DNA of 64,000 nt from an uncultured Bacteroidales bacterium (GTDB lineage Bacteria; Bacteroidota; Bacteroidia; Bacteroidales; F082). Location of the stretch: positions 1 to 64,000 of the forward strand of contig CALBNP010000063.1 of the NCBI GenBank assembly GCA_937896505.1, given 5' to 3'. A program made the position numbers and the translations under genes. Below, piece by piece: positions 61,028-64,000 of the stretch; positions within the stretch are counted from its first letter, which is position 1; each line of letters starts with the position of its first letter. The notes below the pieces were generated by a model. It did not search any database and had not been told where the DNA came from. It saw only the letters and a program-made list of their open reading frames with translations.

Positions 61028-61387
61028 GTTGAGTTTGATGGAATCTTCGGATTCATCGCACTTCATTGGTGTTTTTTTCTGACGCTTTTTGATAGGATGA
61101 TGTTTTTGAATTGTGACTAAATGTTTCAAAATGTAGGGCTCGTTGGAAAGGTCTGAAAAGTGAAATAATACAATATATAAGAAAAATATAAGACCTGGGT
61201 ATAAATGTGTTGGCTTGACTAAGTTATTCGAATGACTTGCCCAAGTCATTTAGAAATGATATGGTTGTAAAATGACGAATACTAGATGAAAAATAAAATC
61301 CGACTACCATGGAAAACTATGAGTAAGTCGAGGCAGTGAAATAATTATATTTTGTTTAATTAATTGAATGATAAAGTGTTGTAAAAT
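61028..61387 (+). other. 360-nt non-coding gap before wzt
   Basis: No gene, RNA or strong hairpin was recognised. The sequence is AT-rich and breaks the otherwise tight gene packing. A short stretch (near 61068-61100, TTTTTTTCTGACGCTTTTTG followed by ATAGGATGATG) weakly resembles 43132-43160. A promoter for the wzt-rfbF-rfbG genes could lie here, but no exact TAnnTTTG site close to 61388 was found. Confidence 0.6.
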
Positions 61388-62665
61388 ATGTCCACGGCAA
61401 TAGAATTTGAAAACATATCAAAGCAATACCGCTTGGGATTGGTGAGCACCAAGACCTTGAGTCACGACATCCGTCGTTTTTGGATTACCAATGTGTTGGG
61501 CAAGGAAGACCCGTATCTGAAGATTGGCGAGACCAACGACCGTTCTACCAAAGGCAGTTCGGAATACGTTTGGGCCTTGCGCGATATCAACTTCAAGGTA
61601 GAGCAGGGCGATGTGGTTGGCATCATCGGCAAGAATGGTGCAGGGAAAAGCACTCTGCTGAAGCTCCTATCTAAGGTGACGGGCCCAACAACGGGCGTTA
61701 TCCGTGCCAAGGGACGTATCGGCTCGCTGCTTGAGGTCGGGACAGGTTTCCACCAAGAGATGACTGGCCGTGAGAATATCTATCTGAATGGAGCCATCCT
61801 TGGTATGACGAAAGCGGAGATTACCAAGAAGTTGGACGAAATCATCGACTTTTCGGGTTGTGAACGTTACATCGATACACCTGTCAAGCGTTATTCGTCG
61901 GGCATGATGGTGCGTCTCGGCTTCGCTGTGGCAGCGCATCTCGACCCAGAGATTCTTGTCGTGGATGAGGTGTTGGCTGTTGGCGATGCCGAGTTCCAGA
62001 AGAAGGCCATCGGCAAGATGCAGGACGTGAGCAAGGGCGAGGGAAGGACGGTGCTTTTCGTGAGCCATAATATGACTTCAGTAAAAAGCTTGTGCCATAA
62101 TGGAATCATCCTTCAAAATGGAATTATCATTGACAGTGGCCCAATCGAAGGAATTGTCGGACATTATCTTCGTGGCGGAAACGATGTTGACAATCATAAG
62201 ATTTGGGAAAATCCACAAATCAAGAAAAATGGATTTGAGCTATTGGAAATAGGTGTTAGAAGAACCGACCATGATTGGAAAGATGTGATTTCGATGGATA
62301 ACGAAATTGAAATCGTGACAAAATTCAAGCTGACGCAAGCCTACAAACAACTTCATCTTTGCTTCCATTTTAAAAATGACACGGGAGAAAAGATCTTTTC
62401 TTCAATGCCCAAACGAGCTGATTATAATTATGAACATGGTATTGGAGAATATGTTCAAACTTGCATTATTCCTGCAAGTTTCTTGAATTCTGGTAATTTT
62501 TCTTTGGATTTATATGTAGTTGAGAATCGTTTTTATGCGTTCATAATTGAAAACGATATAGTTTCATTTGTGGTCTCTGAAAAATGTAACGAATTAGGAA
62601 CTTATATGGGACGCGAACCAGGAAGCGTTACCCCTGACTTTAATGTGATAGAAAACAGATTATAA
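61388..62665 (+). CDS. wzt: Polysaccharide ABC transporter ATP-binding protein with C-terminal glycan-binding domain (Wzt-type)
   Basis: The 425-residue protein has Walker A GKNGAGKSTLLKLL (about residues 80-93), signature YSSGMMVRLGFA, Walker B EILVVDEVLAVGD and the H-loop VSHNM. Residues beyond ~250 form a beta-sandwich Wzt_C-like domain that in Escherichia and Klebsiella recognises the terminal modification of the O-chain. It is the only exporter ATPase in the window and would serve the permeases at 38764 and 39615. Confidence 0.94.
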   Translation: MSTAIEFENISKQYRLGLVSTKTLSHDIRRFWITNVLGKEDPYLKIGETNDRSTKGSSEYVWALRDINFKVEQGDVVGIIGKNGAGKSTLLKLLSKVTGPTTGVIRAKGRIGSLLEVGTGFHQEMTGRENIYLNGAILGMTKAEITKKLDEIIDFSGCERYIDTPVKRYSSGMMVRLGFAVAAHLDPEILVVDEVLAVGDAEFQKKAIGKMQDVSKGEGRTVLFVSHNMTSVKSLCHNGIILQNGIIIDSGPIEGIVGHYLRGGNDVDNHKIWENPQIKKNGFELLEIGVRRTDHDWKDVISMDNEIEIVTKFKLTQAYKQLHLCFHFKNDTGEKIFSSMPKRADYNYEHGIGEYVQTCIIPASFLNSGNFSLDLYVVENRFYAFIIENDIVSFVVSEKCNELGTYMGREPGSVTPDFNVIENRL

Positions 62666-62669
62666 TAAT

Positions 62670-63446
62670 ATGAAAGTAGTAATATTAGCCGGCGGATTTG
62701 GGTCGAGAATTTCGGAAGAGAGTATCTTCAAGCCTAAACCGATGATTGAAATCGGTGGTATGCCAATCTTGTGGCATATCATGAAGGAATATGCCTATTA
62801 CGGATTTACTGAATTCGTAATTTGTGCTGGCTACAAACAGGAATATATTAAGCAATGGTTTGCCAACTATTTCTTGCAAATGAGTGATGTGACTTTCGAT
62901 TATTCGGATGGCCGAAACGACATGATTGTCCATGAAAATCATGCAGAGCCTTGGAAAGTCACTGTGGTGGATACAGGCTATAATACCATGACTGGTGGTC
63001 GTATCAAGCGCATCCAATCGTACATCGGCAATGAACCTTTCTTCATGACTTACGGTGATGGCGTTTGCGATGTGGATATGAACAAGTTGTTTTCTTTCCA
63101 TAAGTCGCACGGGAAAAAAGCAACGCTAACTGCAGTGAAAATCAAGCAAGAAAAAGGCGTTTTGAATATAGGTGGTGACAATGCAGTGAAATCGTTCCGT
63201 GAAAAGAATATGCTGGATGGCGCTCCTATCAATGCAGGATATATGGTGCTTGAGCCGAGTGTGTTTGACCTCATTGAAGGCGATCAAACTGTATTTGAGA
63301 GAGAACCTTTAGAGACTTTGGTCGAACAAGGTGAATTGATGTCGTATGTCCATGAAGGTTTTTGGCAATGTATGGATAACATTCGCGAAAAACAAACTCT
63401 TGAAAAACTCCTTGCCGATGGTGTTGCACCTTGGAAAAAATGGTAA
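62670..63446 (+). CDS. rfbF: Glucose-1-phosphate cytidylyltransferase
   Basis: The 258-residue nucleotidyltransferase begins VVILAGGFGSRISEESIFKP (pyrophosphorylase GG..R motif), then KPMIEIGGMPILWHIMK and FMTYGDGVCDVDMNKL. This is the RfbF/DdhA type that makes CDP-glucose, first step to CDP-3,6-dideoxyhexoses. It is 4 nt after wzt and 3 nt before the dehydratase gene. Confidence 0.95.
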   Translation: MKVVILAGGFGSRISEESIFKPKPMIEIGGMPILWHIMKEYAYYGFTEFVICAGYKQEYIKQWFANYFLQMSDVTFDYSDGRNDMIVHENHAEPWKVTVVDTGYNTMTGGRIKRIQSYIGNEPFFMTYGDGVCDVDMNKLFSFHKSHGKKATLTAVKIKQEKGVLNIGGDNAVKSFREKNMLDGAPINAGYMVLEPSVFDLIEGDQTVFEREPLETLVEQGELMSYVHEGFWQCMDNIREKQTLEKLLADGVAPWKKW

Positions 63447-63449
63447 AGA

Positions 63450-64000
63450 ATGAATAAAAACACAGATGTTTTTAATGGCTTTTTCTTTGGAAAACGTGTC
63501 CTCGTCACGGGTCACACGGGCTTCAAAGGTTCGTGGCTGAGCATCTGGCTGCACGAGTTGGGTGCCGAAATGGTGGGCGTGGCCTTGGATCCTTACTCCG
63601 ATAAGGATAATTATGTCCTCAGCGGCATCGGTGAGAAGATGAAAGCCGACTTGAGGGCTGATATTCGCGATGGAGAAAAGCTGAAGGAGATATTTGCGGA
63701 ATACAAGCCGGAAATCGTGTTTCATCTTGCGGCTCAACCTCTTGTCCGTCTGAGTTACGAAATACCTGTCGAGACCTATCAGACCAATGTGATGGGCACC
63801 ATCAACGTGATGGAGGCGATTCGCAAGACGGATTCAGTCCGCGTGGCTGTGATGATTACCACCGACAAGTGCTACGACAACTGCGAACAAGAGAAAGGCT
63901 ATGTCGAGACTGACCCATTTGGTGGTTACGATCCTTATTCGAGCAGCAAAGGTGCTTGCGAGATTGCCATCCAGAGTTGGCGACGTTCGTTCTTCAATCC
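63450..64000 (+). CDS. rfbG: CDP-glucose 4,6-dehydratase, N-terminal part (truncated by window edge)
   Basis: The frame from the ATG at 63450 runs to the window end (183 complete codons). It encodes GKRVLVTGHTGFKGSWLSIW, FHLAAQPLVRLSYEIPVETY, VMITTDKCYDN and PYSSSKGACEIA, with catalytic Tyr and Lys in YSSSK. It converts CDP-glucose to CDP-4-keto-6-deoxyglucose. The rest of the gene and any abequose/tyvelose genes lie beyond the window. Confidence 0.95.
   Translation, partial: MNKNTDVFNGFFFGKRVLVTGHTGFKGSWLSIWLHELGAEMVGVALDPYSDKDNYVLSGIGEKMKADLRADIRDGEKLKEIFAEYKPEIVFHLAAQPLVRLSYEIPVETYQTNVMGTINVMEAIRKTDSVRVAVMITTDKCYDNCEQEKGYVETDPFGGYDPYSSSKGACEIAIQSWRRSFFN

Overview
The window comes from a member of the Bacteroidetes, most likely the order Bacteroidales. 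Three things support this. The proteins look Bacteroidales-like: RpoB and RpoC of 1280 and 1433 residues, a Bacteroidetes-type omega subunit, the PorX regulator of type IX secretion, and a cargo protein with a type IX sorting tail. Many promoters have the phylum's TAnnTTTG minus-7 element instead of a sigma70 -10 box. Shine-Dalgarno sequences are mostly absent. No rRNA, tRNA, insertion sequence, integrase or CRISPR array was recognised.

Region 1 (1-9987) is the conserved rplA-rplJ-rplL-rpoB-rpoC block followed by a small DUF3467 gene. Region 2 (10059-35390) is core chromosome. It contains pyrBI with an attenuator-like leader plus lemA; argS; rsmE; a leftward run DUF6913-dapA-M14 peptidase-bamD-omega-porD-recN; a metallo-hydrolase and a thioesterase; an HD phosphohydrolase and a patatin-barrel protein; porX; and tsaE, aroB, aroA. 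Two small toxin-antitoxin-like pairs sit inside it: a VapD pair at 25248-25759 and a MntA/HepT pair at 31614-32326.

Region 3 (35524-64000, continuing past the edge) is a large surface-polysaccharide locus, entirely on the plus strand and packed with 4-nt overlaps. It begins with wbpD, wbpE and an initiating sugar transferase. Two tandem Wzm-type permeases follow, and their only visible Wzt-type ATPase lies about 21 kb downstream. Between them are glycosyltransferases, acetyltransferases, nucleotide-sugar enzymes of the dTDP-amino-sugar and GDP-mannose types, two ATP-grasp ligases, a HpcH aldolase/PfkB kinase/aminotransferase cassette and a pair of small EamA-like membrane proteins. CDP-glucose genes follow the ATPase. 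Together they would build, modify and export an O-antigen-like glycan. The wbpD/wbpE products resemble those needed for the A-LPS anchor of type IX cargo, which links this locus to porX, porD and the M14 cargo protein.

The glycan locus is interrupted by accessory genes that are not sugar enzymes: a CtkA/HipA-like kinase with a small partner, a frameshifted DUF234-type ATPase, and three genes of the AlbA_2/HATPase/winged-helix family (46707, 52018, 57878). Each AlbA_2 protein carries a different in-frame microsatellite just before its winged helix. Two of the three are bracketed exactly by diverged duplicate fragments of a neighbouring gene (78 bp at a gene 3' end; 102 bp at a gene 5' end). 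This suggests a mobile single-gene cassette that inserts with long target duplication. I consider this the most interesting signal in the window.
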